Origin: Winogradskyella eximia
GTDB taxonomy: Bacteria > Bacteroidota > Bacteroidia > Flavobacteriales > Flavobacteriaceae
Length of the DNA: 64,000 bases
Direction: 5' to 3'
Assembly: GCF_003386165.1 (NCBI RefSeq)
Contig: NZ_QRDV01000001.1
Span: 62,001 to 126,000 of the forward strand
The position numbers and the translations under genes were made by a program. This document shows positions 8,894-18,833 of the stretch, one piece after another. Below the pieces are notes generated by a model. That model was not told where the DNA came from. It did not search any database and saw nothing but the letters and a program-made list of their open reading frames with translations. The stretch's first letter is position 1. Each line of letters begins with the position of its first letter.

Positions 8894-8927
8894 AAAAAAG
8901 ACTCTAGTTTACACTAAAGTCTTTTTT
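8894..8927. terminator. Bidirectional hairpin terminator beside the tRNA-tail repeat
   Basis: AAAAAAGACT (8894-8903) pairs with AGTCTTTTTT (8918-8927), with extra TAGT/ACTA pairing inside the loop. A T run follows on both strands. On the minus strand it directly follows the partial tRNA 3' end at 8925-8945, which is where a tRNA terminator would sit. Confidence 0.7.
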
Positions 8928-8945
8928 AATTTGTGGTCCCACTTG
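8925..8945 (-). repeat. Partial tRNA 3'-end copy: candidate att site, PUL left boundary
   Basis: These 21 bp are identical to 34191-34211, which covers the last 12 bases of the tRNA(CAU) gene plus 9 bases of trailer. The shared core includes GTGGTCCCACTTG, the acceptor and T-stem 3' side. The similarity stops abruptly at 8946; no other part of the tRNA is present. A direct repeat of a tRNA 3' end at the far side of an accessory block is the classical footprint of tyrosine-recombinase integration. Confidence 0.6.
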
Positions 8946-9442
8946 AATTATTATATAGTACATTAATGAAGAGTTATTTAGAGTAATACGGCGTTTCCAA
9001 GACACTATACTTGCAGCTAAATAGCAATATGGTGTATTATAGATGTATAAAGGTTTGAGCATCGATCAATATTTTCGTTATGCCAAAAAATTATGTGGTG
9101 ACTCCTTTAGTTTACTATAATATATTTAAGCATATATGTGTATGTATGTTATGTGTTATTTTATATAAAAAGTGCATTAACATGAATAAATGTAAGCATT
9201 CAAGATCATATTTATTTGATGTATGCATTTATTCGGAGTCGCTTATGAGTTTTCTTTAAATTGGTATTAATACTGTCTTAAAAGGTTTTATGAGTATTTC
9301 TATTTTGGGATTCATATATTCAACTAGGTTAGATCTGATATGAAAAGATGGAAATATTTTTTAACCTTTAACATAAACACACAAAACCTTAATATATATT
9401 CTTATTTTTAAACCGTTTAATGCAATTGATTTACCATTTATA
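8946..9442. other. Non-coding stretch at the left end of the PUL block
   Basis: About 500 bp without a credible gene. All six frames are broken by stops. A 59-codon frame from 9079 (MPKNYVVTPL...) has no recognisable motif, no clear ribosome site and a composition like random AT-rich DNA. I see no recognisable integrase or transposase remnant. The last about 80 bp presumably hold the promoter of the PUL regulator, but no clean TAnnTTTG box is evident. Confidence 0.5.
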
Positions 9443-12226
9443 TTGAAAAAAACACTACACATATTATTTCTTTTTTTTTTACTTACAAAAGTTTATGGGC
9501 AATACTCACCAAGTACTCACAACTATACTTTAGCAGAATATAAAGCTGGTAATCAAAATTGGGATATAACGAGATCTGAAGATGGCAAAATTTATGTCGC
9601 AAATAATAATGGGTTACTTGCCTATGATGCTTTAAATTGGAAATTCTATCAGTTACCAAATAAGACGACTGTTCGTTCTGTCTTTACAGATAATAATATC
9701 GTGTTCACTGGCTCTTATGAAGAGTTTGGGTATTGGGAAAAAGATGATTTTGGAGTTTTAAAATATGTCTCACTTAGTGATAAAGTTATAGATCAAATTT
9801 CAGCAAACGAAGAGATATGGCAAATCGTTAAGTTTAAAGATAAAATTATTTTTAGGTCATTTTTAAATATCTACATCTATGATTATAAAAACGTAATTCA
9901 GTTAAGTCCAAAATCGGCCATAATTTCTAGTAATGTTATTGACAACAAGCTTTACATCTGTACTCTAAATAAAGGTATTTTCTCCTTAGAAGATGAAAAG
10001 CTAAAACCATTCTTTTTTGATTCTCACCTATTAGACACCAAAATAGTTTCATTAACAAGTTACAATGATGGTTTGCTTTTACTAACCTCACTAAAAGGAA
10101 GCTATTATTTACATAACAATCAATTAAAACCAACCCGATTTAAAATTGATAAAGAGTTAAAGCAACATCAACTCAATAAATTTTCACAATTACCTAATGG
10201 AGAAATGGTTTTTGGTACCATTAAAAACGGTGTTTTTTTAACCGATGCTAAAGGCAATTTAAAATTTCATGTAAGTAAAGAAAATGGCTTAATTAATAAT
10301 ACGGTTTTAGGGCAATATATAGATACCTCAAATAATTTATGGTTAGGATTAGATAACGGTATATCTAAAATTGATTTAGATAGTCACCATTATTTCTTTA
10401 ATGATCAATCTGGTAAACTAGGAGCCGTATACGATGTGGTAAAATATAGAGGGCAAATTTATATAGGCAGTAATACTGGTCTTTTCAAACTTAATAAAAA
10501 TGATAAACTTCATTTTATAGAAGGCTCTCAAGGTCAGGTCTGGGATTTAATAATTATTGAAGATCAACTCTTTTGTGGTCATAATGAAGGAACTTTTGTG
10601 GTTGATGAAGATCAACTAACATGGATTTCGAGCTTTACTGGTGGATGGACGATTAAAAAAGTACCCGAACGCAAAAACACCTATATACAAGGAACGTATA
10701 CTGGATTGGTAAAATTTGAAAAACAATTAGATAAATGGCACGTTAAGCATTTGGGCAAAACTACAATTCCCTCACGATTTCTGGCTTTTGAGGGTCCTAA
10801 TATAGCTTGGGTAGCACATGCCTACAAAGGATTATATCGAGTAAAATTTGATGATAATTATGATACCATTTCTAGCGTTAAATCTTATGGCGACAAAGGA
10901 ATTGGGTCTGACTTTAATCTGCGTGTTTATAACATAAAAAATAATATCAGTTTTAAAACAAATGATGGATGGCAAAAATACGAACCAATTATTGACTCAA
11001 TTGTTCCTTATAATCTACTCAATGAAAAATTCGGAAAGGATAGTTATATCATTTCTGAAGAAGACACCAATCGTTTAGCATTAATCAATAATGACGGTCT
11101 AATTAGTTTTAAGGCTTTTAATAATATTACAGATAGTATCACCTTCGGAAATAGAAAAATTAAAAACCGATATGTTGTAGGTTACGAAAACATATCTAAA
11201 ATCGAGGATTCTATATATGCACTTAACCTAGTAAATGGTTTTATGATGATTGATAATGGTTTTAAAAAGAATCTTGAATTATATAAACCTACAGTCGAAT
11301 CCATTCTAATCAATAAAAAAGCTATTGCACTTAACTTTAAAGAAGAACCTTTATCTATAGAATATGGTGAAAGTTTAGAAATAGAAATAGTATCTCCGCG
11401 ATCTACTAATCATTTTTTTGAATATAGGTTATTTGAAAATGACAATCATTGGAATGAGTTAGAAAATAATACAATAGAATTGACTAATTTAATTGAAGGC
11501 AATTATAAAATTGAATTTAGAGCAAAAAATGATTTTGGTAATATATCACCAATCCAAAGCTTAACATTTGAAATAAATCCACCTTGGTACAGAGGCACAT
11601 TAGGTATTTTAATATATCTCTTAATTTTTGCCTTAGCTATATATACGTTTTTCTATGTTCAAAAAAGAAAACTTATTAGGGAACAAAGACTGATGAAGAT
11701 TAAATATCAAAAGGAGCAGCAGAAACTACTTAGGGAAAAAACACTAGAAAATGAAAAACGAATTGTTCAATTAAAAAATGATGCACTACAAAGTGATATA
11801 AAATCTAAGAGTAAACAATTGGCAAATAACGCTATGGCTTTAGTTAAGAAGAATGAATCCCTTCAAGAAATTAAAAAAGAGTTAATGATTAACAAAGAAA
11901 GCTTTCAAAATTACTACGCCTATAAAAAGTTATTAAAAAAAGTTGATAATTCCATTGTGCTTAAAGATGAATGGGAAGTTTTTGAATATAACTTTAACCA
12001 GGTTCATGATGAGTTTTTTATAAAACTAAAAGATAAACATCCAAAGCTCACTTCTAAAGATTTAAAAATTTGTGCTTACATCAAAATGAATTTGTCTTCA
12101 AAAGAGATTGCTCCTTTGTTAAATATTTCTGTGAGAGGGGTAGAAACGCATAGATATCGATTAAATAAGAAGCTAAATTTAGATAATGACATTTCTATGG
12201 CGGATTATTTATTAAATATCAAATAA
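9443..12226 (+). CDS. PUL regulator: sensor propeller, Y_Y_Y domain, TM helix, LuxR-type HTH
   Basis: The 927-residue protein starts at TTG 9443; an ATG at 9420 in the same frame runs into a stop. It has a signal peptide (to about VYG, 19) and a periplasmic two-component-regulator propeller (about 35-620, with repeated NLWLGLDNGISKID-type blades). A triple-tyrosine (Y_Y_Y) sandwich spans about 635-710, and one transmembrane helix lies at about 717-738. A cytoplasmic coiled coil follows, and the C-terminal LuxR/GerE-like helix-turn-helix is at about 865-925 (LTSKDLKICAYIKMNLSSKE, GVETHRYRLNKKL). It resembles SusR-like sensors more than hybrid two-component systems, as there is no histidine kinase or receiver domain. 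Its position before susC indicates that it senses an oligosaccharide in the periplasm and switches on the PUL. Confidence 0.88.
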   Translation: MKKTLHILFLFFLLTKVYGQYSPSTHNYTLAEYKAGNQNWDITRSEDGKIYVANNNGLLAYDALNWKFYQLPNKTTVRSVFTDNNIVFTGSYEEFGYWEKDDFGVLKYVSLSDKVIDQISANEEIWQIVKFKDKIIFRSFLNIYIYDYKNVIQLSPKSAIISSNVIDNKLYICTLNKGIFSLEDEKLKPFFFDSHLLDTKIVSLTSYNDGLLLLTSLKGSYYLHNNQLKPTRFKIDKELKQHQLNKFSQLPNGEMVFGTIKNGVFLTDAKGNLKFHVSKENGLINNTVLGQYIDTSNNLWLGLDNGISKIDLDSHHYFFNDQSGKLGAVYDVVKYRGQIYIGSNTGLFKLNKNDKLHFIEGSQGQVWDLIIIEDQLFCGHNEGTFVVDEDQLTWISSFTGGWTIKKVPERKNTYIQGTYTGLVKFEKQLDKWHVKHLGKTTIPSRFLAFEGPNIAWVAHAYKGLYRVKFDDNYDTISSVKSYGDKGIGSDFNLRVYNIKNNISFKTNDGWQKYEPIIDSIVPYNLLNEKFGKDSYIISEEDTNRLALINNDGLISFKAFNNITDSITFGNRKIKNRYVVGYENISKIEDSIYALNLVNGFMMIDNGFKKNLELYKPTVESILINKKAIALNFKEEPLSIEYGESLEIEIVSPRSTNHFFEYRLFENDNHWNELENNTIELTNLIEGNYKIEFRAKNDFGNISPIQSLTFEINPPWYRGTLGILIYLLIFALAIYTFFYVQKRKLIREQRLMKIKYQKEQQKLLREKTLENEKRIVQLKNDALQSDIKSKSKQLANNAMALVKKNESLQEIKKELMINKESFQNYYAYKKLLKKVDNSIVLKDEWEVFEYNFNQVHDEFFIKLKDKHPKLTSKDLKICAYIKMNLSSKEIAPLLNISVRGVETHRYRLNKKLNLDNDISMADYLLNIK

Positions 12227-12262
12227 TCCAAGCGTCAAATTATCATATTACCATTATTTCAC

Positions 12263-12383
12263 TACGTCATTACTACGTCACTCTGTTAATTTCTTTAGAA
12301 CTATAACGTTTTTTTAGTAGCTTTAGAGTACGTCATGTTAGGCTTTTTCTTAAATTCCGTTAACAAACTTAAGGCATGACGTA
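12263..12383. promoter_or_regulatory. Repeated TACGTCA elements upstream of susC (candidate operators)
   Basis: The 254-bp gap before susC carries TACGTCA at 12263-12269, 12274-12280 and 12329-12335, and its inverse TGACGTA at 12377-12383. The first two form an 11-bp-phased direct repeat (ACTACGTCA twice). The last two sit in a 9-bp perfect inverted repeat, TACGTCATG (12329-12337) and CATGACGTA (12375-12383). No T run follows, so this is not a terminator. The placement suggests binding sites for the PUL's LuxR-type regulator or another activator. The motif is seen directly; its function is inferred. Confidence 0.5.
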
Positions 12384-12480
12384 ATTAAAATGTAAATAGA
12401 AGTTAACAGAATTTAACATTAGGTTATAATTTAGACAAACACAAAAACTAAATAATAAACTCTAATATTTATTAATTTCT

Positions 12481-15400
12481 ATGAAAACAAAATTCAGTCT
12501 ATTGTTAATGCTGTTTTTTTCGATTTGTGCTTTTGCACAGCAAGTTGAAATTAACGGAATTGTAACAACCGAAAGTGACGGAATGCCCTTACCAGGTGCA
12601 AACGTCTTAATCAAAGGAACAAGTAGAGGAACTACAACCGATTTTGATGGTAAATATACTATCAAAGTGTCGCGCGGAGAAGAAATTGAATTCAGTTATG
12701 TAGGTTTAGAAAGCCTAACATTTTTAATTGAAAACCAAACAGTACTTAACGTTGCCCTTAAAGATGATGTAGCTTCGTTAAACGAAGTTATTGTTATTGG
12801 TTATGGAACGCAGAAAAAAGCAGATTTAACTAGTGCTATTGCAACTATTAATCCAGAAGAGTTACATTCTACTCCAGCAGCACAGTTGGTTCAAGGATTT
12901 CAAGGAAAAGTAGCTGGTGTGCAAATTAGTAGTATAGGCTCTCCAGGAGAAACACCTCAGGTGAGAATACGTGGTACTAATTCTCTATCTGGAGATTCAT
13001 CACCATTATATGTTGTAGATGGTATGTTTTATAGTAGTATTGATTTTTTAAATTCTAATGAAATAGAAAACGTTACTATACTAAAAGACGCTTCTGCTTC
13101 TGCTATATATGGTGTGAGAGCATCAAACGGTGTTATTTTAATAACTACTAAAGGAGGTCGATTTAATAAGAAAGCAGAAGTAACATTCTCATCTTATTAT
13201 GGTATGCAAAGTGCACAGAATGTTCTAAAAATGGCAAATGCAGAACAGTTTGTAACATTTGCACAAGAGTCTGGATCCGCTTCAGAAATTTCAAGCGTAA
13301 ATCAAGCAATTGAAAGATTTGGTCGTAGTAGAGTAAATCCTAATATACCAAATGTAAATACAGATTGGTATGATGAAGTATTAAGAGTTGCCTCAATTGA
13401 AAATTATGATTTACAAATTAATGGTGGCTCCGAAAGTATATCTTATGCTCTTGGTGGAAATTTTTTCCTTCAAGATGGTATTTTAGACATGAAGAATAGT
13501 TACGAACGTTTTAACCTTAGAGCAAAAGTAGACGCGAAGGCAACAGATTGGTTAAATGTTGGTGGAAACGTATTATTTAGTAATGCTGTTAAATATGATG
13601 ATGAAGCATCTGCATGGCAGCTGACCTATTTTGCGGTTCCAATACTACCTGTTTACGATTACAATTTTACAGAAGCTAGCCCATCACCATACTCAGATGC
13701 AAGAGAAATTGGTTATAGAGATTCACAAAATCCATTTCCACTTTTAGACAATTCAGATAAAAGAGGAGAAAGAAGACGAACAACAGCTAATTTTTATGCG
13801 GATTTTAAAATTCTTAAAGATCGTTTAAGTTTTAAAACAACGTTATCTTATAATTATTTAGGAACTAATGAGCGTATCATGTTGTTGCCTTATTACATTA
13901 CTGATGATTATCAAAGAAGTATTGATAATTCTACAATTACCAGAACAAATAGTGTAGTAGAAAATTACATTTTTGATAATGTTTTAACTTATACAAATAC
14001 TTTTGGAGAACACGATTTAACTGTTATGGCTGGTACATCCTTTAGAGATGATTATTGGCGTTATTTTAGAGGAAGTGGTAATTTTGATCCAGGTAGTGCC
14101 TTTTTAAGAAATAATGAAAAAACTTGGTACATACAGAATACTTCTGAGGATAGTAGAACATCATTTGATAATGGTACCCAATACTATGGAATGTCTTATT
14201 TCGGTAGAGTACAGTATAAATTCAATGACAAATATTTAGCCTATGCTACTTTTCGTTCTGAGGGAAGTAACAAGTACGAAAACACCTATGTTAATTTACC
14301 AGCGTTTGGTTTAGGTTGGGAAATCTCTAAAGAGTCTTTTATGAAAGATATTAGTTTTATAAATTATTTAAAACTAAGAGCAGGTTGGGGAAAACTAGCC
14401 AATAACGCAGTAGCTGCAAGTATTCCTATCTCTGCAAGTACAATCTCTACTGTCTTTAATGATACTTATTATAATGGTTTTCAATTTTCTACAGTTGCAG
14501 ATGACGTAGACTGGGAATATACCGAAGAATTAAATGTGGGTTTATCTGCAAATCTATTTGATAATAGATTGTCTTTAGAAGCAGACTATTTTATAAAAGA
14601 CACCAAAAATTTAGTGATAGATATTAATCCATTAGTAGGTACAGAAGTTAGTAGCCAAAACGCTGGTTCTGTTAGAAATCGAGGTATTGAATTAGCAGCA
14701 ACATGGAATGGCAAAATATCTAAAAATATTAGCTACAATATTTCTGGTAATTTTAGTACTATAGACAATCAAATAACAGGTTTAGCTGGTCAGCCCTACA
14801 TTAATACTGGTACAGCAGAAGCAAGACAACGTTTAATTGTTGGTGAAGCCATTAATTCTTTCTATGGTTATGAAATAGAAGGTGTGTATCAAAATGAAGC
14901 AGAAATTGCTGCAGACCCTAATGTACAAGCAATTATAGCAGAAGGCACAGCGATTAACCCTGGTTATTTTAAATACAAAGACCTTAATAACGATGGCACA
15001 ATAGATGCAAGTGATAGAAAAGTAATTGGATCACCAGTACCAACATATTATTTTGGTGGTAATATAGGAATTAATTACAAAGCCTTTGAGTTAAATATGG
15101 CCTTTTATGGGCAAGGTGGTAATGTAATTTTAAATACCAATCGCATGGAAGTTATTAGAACTCAAGGACGTAACATAGATGCAGAATTAGCAGTAAATCG
15201 CTGGCATGGAGAAGGAACAACTAATGAATTCCCATCTTCTGAAGGTTACAGAAACTTATGGAACCAAAAATTATCTGAATTCTTTTTACAAGACGGTGAT
15301 TTCTTTAGAATTCAAAACATTCAGTTAGCCTACACTTTAAGAGAAGAAAAATTACCAGAAATGCGTTTTACACTTACTGCAGACCGTCCTCTATTGTGGA

Positions 15401-15507
15401 CAAAAGGTTATAATGGTTTTAATCCAGAAGTTGGTTTTGATGGAAGAGATTCACAAACCTACCCAACACCATCGGTGTATACATTTGGCGTTACAGTTAA
15501 ATTTTAA
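12481..15507 (+). CDS. SusC/RagA-family TonB-dependent glycan importer
   Basis: The 1008-residue protein has a signal peptide (to FAQ, about 20) and a carboxypeptidase-D regulatory-like domain (about 24-100, VNGIV-type start, DFDGKYTI). The TonB box region is LNEVIVIGYGTQKK. The plug spans about 115-225 (GKVAGVQISS, VRIRGTNSLSG, PLYVVDGM, VTILKDASASAIYG, GVILITTKGG), followed by a long barrel ending FGVTVKF. This is the outer-membrane channel half of a SusCD pedal-bin importer and takes up oligosaccharides released at the cell surface. It begins the structural part of the PUL, 14 bp before susD. Confidence 0.96.
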   Translation: MKTKFSLLLMLFFSICAFAQQVEINGIVTTESDGMPLPGANVLIKGTSRGTTTDFDGKYTIKVSRGEEIEFSYVGLESLTFLIENQTVLNVALKDDVASLNEVIVIGYGTQKKADLTSAIATINPEELHSTPAAQLVQGFQGKVAGVQISSIGSPGETPQVRIRGTNSLSGDSSPLYVVDGMFYSSIDFLNSNEIENVTILKDASASAIYGVRASNGVILITTKGGRFNKKAEVTFSSYYGMQSAQNVLKMANAEQFVTFAQESGSASEISSVNQAIERFGRSRVNPNIPNVNTDWYDEVLRVASIENYDLQINGGSESISYALGGNFFLQDGILDMKNSYERFNLRAKVDAKATDWLNVGGNVLFSNAVKYDDEASAWQLTYFAVPILPVYDYNFTEASPSPYSDAREIGYRDSQNPFPLLDNSDKRGERRRTTANFYADFKILKDRLSFKTTLSYNYLGTNERIMLLPYYITDDYQRSIDNSTITRTNSVVENYIFDNVLTYTNTFGEHDLTVMAGTSFRDDYWRYFRGSGNFDPGSAFLRNNEKTWYIQNTSEDSRTSFDNGTQYYGMSYFGRVQYKFNDKYLAYATFRSEGSNKYENTYVNLPAFGLGWEISKESFMKDISFINYLKLRAGWGKLANNAVAASIPISASTISTVFNDTYYNGFQFSTVADDVDWEYTEELNVGLSANLFDNRLSLEADYFIKDTKNLVIDINPLVGTEVSSQNAGSVRNRGIELAATWNGKISKNISYNISGNFSTIDNQITGLAGQPYINTGTAEARQRLIVGEAINSFYGYEIEGVYQNEAEIAADPNVQAIIAEGTAINPGYFKYKDLNNDGTIDASDRKVIGSPVPTYYFGGNIGINYKAFELNMAFYGQGGNVILNTNRMEVIRTQGRNIDAELAVNRWHGEGTTNEFPSSEGYRNLWNQKLSEFFLQDGDFFRIQNIQLAYTLREEKLPEMRFTLTADRPLLWTKGYNGFNPEVGFDGRDSQTYPTPSVYTFGVTVKF

Positions 15508-15520
15508 AAAAAATTAAGCA

Positions 15521-17059
15521 ATGAAAAATATATTTAAATTTAGAATTATTTTATTCATTTTACCTGTTTTCTTATTTACTTGTGAAGATAACTTAGATGA
15601 AGAACAAGAACTTATCGTTCTAACAGGGCAGATAGACTACACGAGCGAAGATGGTGCATTTGGCGCATTAATTGGAGCCTATGAAAAATTTCAAAGTGTA
15701 GGATGGGAACAAATTCCGTTATTAGCAGTAAGAGGTGATGACGTTAATGCTGGTGGCCTTGGTGATCAGCAAGGATTTGCAGATACAGACAATTACATTT
15801 ACGATAATAGCTATTGGATGTATAATTCAATTTTTGAAAATTGGTCTCAAGACATATTACAAATTACATCGCAAATTGAATCGTTAGAAAGATTTAGAGA
15901 TGGTGGTGTAAATTCTGCCTTAATTGATCAATATATAGCCGAGTGTAAAGTATTAAGAGGGTTTATTACTCTAGAACTTTCTAGACTATTTGGAGATGTA
16001 TATAAAATTCAAACAACAGATCAAACTCAAATAGAAGTACTACCTAAGGATGAATTAATGGTTTGGATTTCTACTCAAATGGATGAAGCAATCCCAAATT
16101 TATTAGATGTTGCTCCTTCGCAACGTACAGATTTACCAGGTGGTATTACCAGCTACACTGCACTAACAGTAAAAGCAATGGCTAATTTAGAAATTGGGAA
16201 TTACCAAAATGTAGCAGATGCTACAGGTGAAATTATTAATTCTAATGCTTTCCAACTTTTTGATGATTACTATCATTTATTTAAAACAGACGGAAAATTA
16301 GCAAATGAAAATATTTTAGAAATTCAATATTCAGATTTTGGTCAAGCCTCTGGTGAAAATGTAAGTCACTTATTTGCGTTTTATGGGCCGCAAAACTGGA
16401 CAGCTGCTGTGCCAGAAGCTACTAGTGGTTGGGGTTTTTACGAACCAAGCTTTAAGTTTATTAAATTCATGCTAGATAGAGGTGAAACGGTTCGTTTAGA
16501 AACTAGTGTTTTATTTACGGATAGAGGGATTGCAGAATTACAAACGGATCCTGCTTATGCTACATTACCAAGTTGGATTTCTAATACCACAAGAGATGGA
16601 GATGTTATAAACGATTATTCTAGAGCATATCAAGCAAGTGGCAAACATTATTTGCCTTCTATGGAGTTAACATCTGGTAGAACCGATTATGGAACTAATA
16701 AAAATTACACGGTTATACGTTATGCAGAAGTATTACTTATGTATGCAGAAGCCCTTACGAGAGGTGCAACTGGAACCGCTGGCACAGCAGATAATGCAGT
16801 AAATGAAGTTAGAAATAGAGCTGGCTTAGGAAATTTAAGTGGAGTAACTAGTGATCAAGTTATGGACGAAAAATTTGCAGAATTAGCTATGGAATGGGGA
16901 ATTAGATATCACGACATGGTTAGACTAGAAAAAACGGAAGAATTGAGCTATGATGGTAGAACATTCACTATGCAAAAAGCATATTTACCTTATCCACAAG
17001 AGCAATTAGATCAAAGTTATATACTTAACGACTATTATCAAAGTCAACAAAATAATTAA
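15521..17059 (+). CDS. SusD/RagB-family glycan-binding lipoprotein
   Basis: The 512-residue protein has lipobox LFTC (Cys about 21). It has typical SusD features: helix-rich TPR-like fold, an early AFGALIGAYEKF segment, CKVLRGFITLELSRLFGDV, a C-terminal VIRYAEVLLMYAEAL and VNEVRNRAGL, and LAMEWGIRYHDMVRLE near the end. It forms the lid of the SusC channel on the cell surface and captures the target glycan. It directly follows susC, with the usual coupling. Confidence 0.95.
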   Translation: MKNIFKFRIILFILPVFLFTCEDNLDEEQELIVLTGQIDYTSEDGAFGALIGAYEKFQSVGWEQIPLLAVRGDDVNAGGLGDQQGFADTDNYIYDNSYWMYNSIFENWSQDILQITSQIESLERFRDGGVNSALIDQYIAECKVLRGFITLELSRLFGDVYKIQTTDQTQIEVLPKDELMVWISTQMDEAIPNLLDVAPSQRTDLPGGITSYTALTVKAMANLEIGNYQNVADATGEIINSNAFQLFDDYYHLFKTDGKLANENILEIQYSDFGQASGENVSHLFAFYGPQNWTAAVPEATSGWGFYEPSFKFIKFMLDRGETVRLETSVLFTDRGIAELQTDPAYATLPSWISNTTRDGDVINDYSRAYQASGKHYLPSMELTSGRTDYGTNKNYTVIRYAEVLLMYAEALTRGATGTAGTADNAVNEVRNRAGLGNLSGVTSDQVMDEKFAELAMEWGIRYHDMVRLEKTEELSYDGRTFTMQKAYLPYPQEQLDQSYILNDYYQSQQNN

Positions 17060-17065
17060 GAAACT

Positions 17066-18787
17066 ATGAAAAATACATTAATAAAATTATTTGGAATTTT
17101 TATGATGCTTTTTATAGCATCATGCGATGATGGATTAGATCCAATTACTCAGATAGATCCAGGATCAGATGCAGGTGCACCTGTCGTTGAGATAATATAC
17201 CCTTCTGAAGGAGATGAAATAACTGGACTAGAATTAGTAGTACCTATAGATATATCTTTTAAAGTTGAAGATGATATAGAAGTTGTTTCAATAACTGTTA
17301 GTATTGACGGTACTCAAATAGCGACATTTGACAGTTCTAATGACACTTTTTTAGATTATAGAATTGTAGAAAGAGTATATACTTACGATAGTTTAACTGC
17401 TGGTGAACACACTGTAACAGTTACAGGAACCGATTTAGAAGGCAATACTGCAAGTACTACTGTTAATTTTTCTAAAGCTCCTCCTTATGAAGCAATATTT
17501 TCTGGTGAAGTATTCTACATGCCTTTTAACGGCACGTATACAGAACTATTATCAATAACTGATGCCACAGAAATAGGCACTCCTGATTTTGCAGGTGAAG
17601 CCTTTGACGGTTCAAATGCTTTCAAAGCTACTGAAGATTCATATTTAACTTTTCCAATAGAAGATTTAATGCTTGGTAGTAACATGAGTGGTGCTTTTTG
17701 GTACAAAGTTAATGGCTCACCTGATCGATCAGGAATTTTAACCGTTGGAGATGATGCCGATGACCGTTTACAAGGCTTTAGATTATTTAGAGAAGGTAGT
17801 GCAACTGAGCAGAGAATTAAGCTTAATGTTGGCACTGGTGATGGTGAAAGTTGGAATGATGGAGGCGTTATAGACGTCACTGCTGGAGAATGGGTACACA
17901 TCGCCTTTACTATTGCACCTACAGAAACCATAATTTACCTAAACGGAATTGCAGTTAATACCGCAACCCCTTCTGGCGCTATTGATTGGACAGGTTGCAC
18001 AGAATTAACCATTGGTGCAGGTGGAGAAACCTTTAGCTACTGGAACCATTTATCAGACGACAGTTTTATGGACGAGTTAAGATTATTCAATACAACCATG
18101 TCTCAAAGCGAGATTTTAAATATCATTAATGTTACTAATCCATACGAACCAATCTATGATGGTGAAACATTCTATATGCCTTTTGATGGCACTTATACAG
18201 AATTGGTGAGTTTAGATGAACCAACAGTTGTTGGTACACCTACTTATGCAGGCGACAGTCATGATGGTTCTAATGCTTTTATGGGAGCAACAGATTCTTA
18301 CTTAACCTATCCTATAGATGGTTTGTTTGGCGCAGATGCATTTAGCGCTACATTTTGGTATAAAGTAAATTCTACACCAGATCGCGCAGGTATTTTAATC
18401 GTTGGTGATGATGTAGATGATAGATTTCAAGGGTTTAGATTGTTTAGAGAAGGAACTGAAACAGAACAGCGCATAAAAGTAAATGTTGGTGTTGGTGATG
18501 GTGAAAGTTGGAATGATGGAGGTCTTATAGATGTAACAGCAGAAGAATGGGTACATATAGCACTAACAGTTTCTGCAACAGAAAGTAAAATTTACTTCAA
18601 TGGTGTAGAACAACTCTCTTCAACTTTAACATCAAGTATTGATTGGTCAGGTTGTAGTGAGCTAAACATTGGCGCTGGTGGTCCAACATTTAGCTATTGG
18701 AACCATCTATCAGATTTAAGTATGCTAGATGAATTACGCTTATATAACAAAGCTTTATCTGCAGCTGAAATTCAATCAATGCTTTAA
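17066..18787 (+). CDS. Surface glycan-binding lipoprotein with Ig-like and two tandem LamG domains
   Basis: The 573-residue protein has lipobox FIASC (Cys about 20). An Ig-like/cadherin-like sandwich lies at about 38-140 (VEIIYPSEGDEITG...). Two strongly similar concanavalin-like LamG domains follow, at about 148-352 and 360-573. Both contain FYMPFxGTYTEL, a SDRxGIL-type strand, GFRLFREG, ERIK-type and VGxGDGESWNDGG motifs, and both end in FSYWNHLSD and a DELRL helix. It lies 6 bp after susD, the usual place for a SusE/SGBP-type glycan-binding protein. No glycosidase catalytic motif is apparent. The doubled LamG suggests avidity for a long or repetitive glycan. Confidence 0.88.
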   Translation: MKNTLIKLFGIFMMLFIASCDDGLDPITQIDPGSDAGAPVVEIIYPSEGDEITGLELVVPIDISFKVEDDIEVVSITVSIDGTQIATFDSSNDTFLDYRIVERVYTYDSLTAGEHTVTVTGTDLEGNTASTTVNFSKAPPYEAIFSGEVFYMPFNGTYTELLSITDATEIGTPDFAGEAFDGSNAFKATEDSYLTFPIEDLMLGSNMSGAFWYKVNGSPDRSGILTVGDDADDRLQGFRLFREGSATEQRIKLNVGTGDGESWNDGGVIDVTAGEWVHIAFTIAPTETIIYLNGIAVNTATPSGAIDWTGCTELTIGAGGETFSYWNHLSDDSFMDELRLFNTTMSQSEILNIINVTNPYEPIYDGETFYMPFDGTYTELVSLDEPTVVGTPTYAGDSHDGSNAFMGATDSYLTYPIDGLFGADAFSATFWYKVNSTPDRAGILIVGDDVDDRFQGFRLFREGTETEQRIKVNVGVGDGESWNDGGLIDVTAEEWVHIALTVSATESKIYFNGVEQLSSTLTSSIDWSGCSELNIGAGGPTFSYWNHLSDLSMLDELRLYNKALSAAEIQSML

Positions 18788-18833
18788 AAACAATATAAGG
18801 AAATCAATATATTTTTTGAATTAGTCTTCAATA

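Noticed and set aside
8946..9442. Integrase or transposase remnant at the left island end
   Set aside because: All six frames were read by eye; none shows the tyrosine-recombinase R-H-R-Y motifs or a transposase motif, and stops are dense.
12329..12383. Terminator after the PUL regulator gene
   Set aside because: The 9-bp inverted repeat has a 37-bp spacer and no T run, so it fits operator sites better than a terminator.
17515..17931. 138-codon minus-strand frame
   Set aside because: It lies fully inside the first LamG domain on the opposite strand, with no signal or domain of its own.
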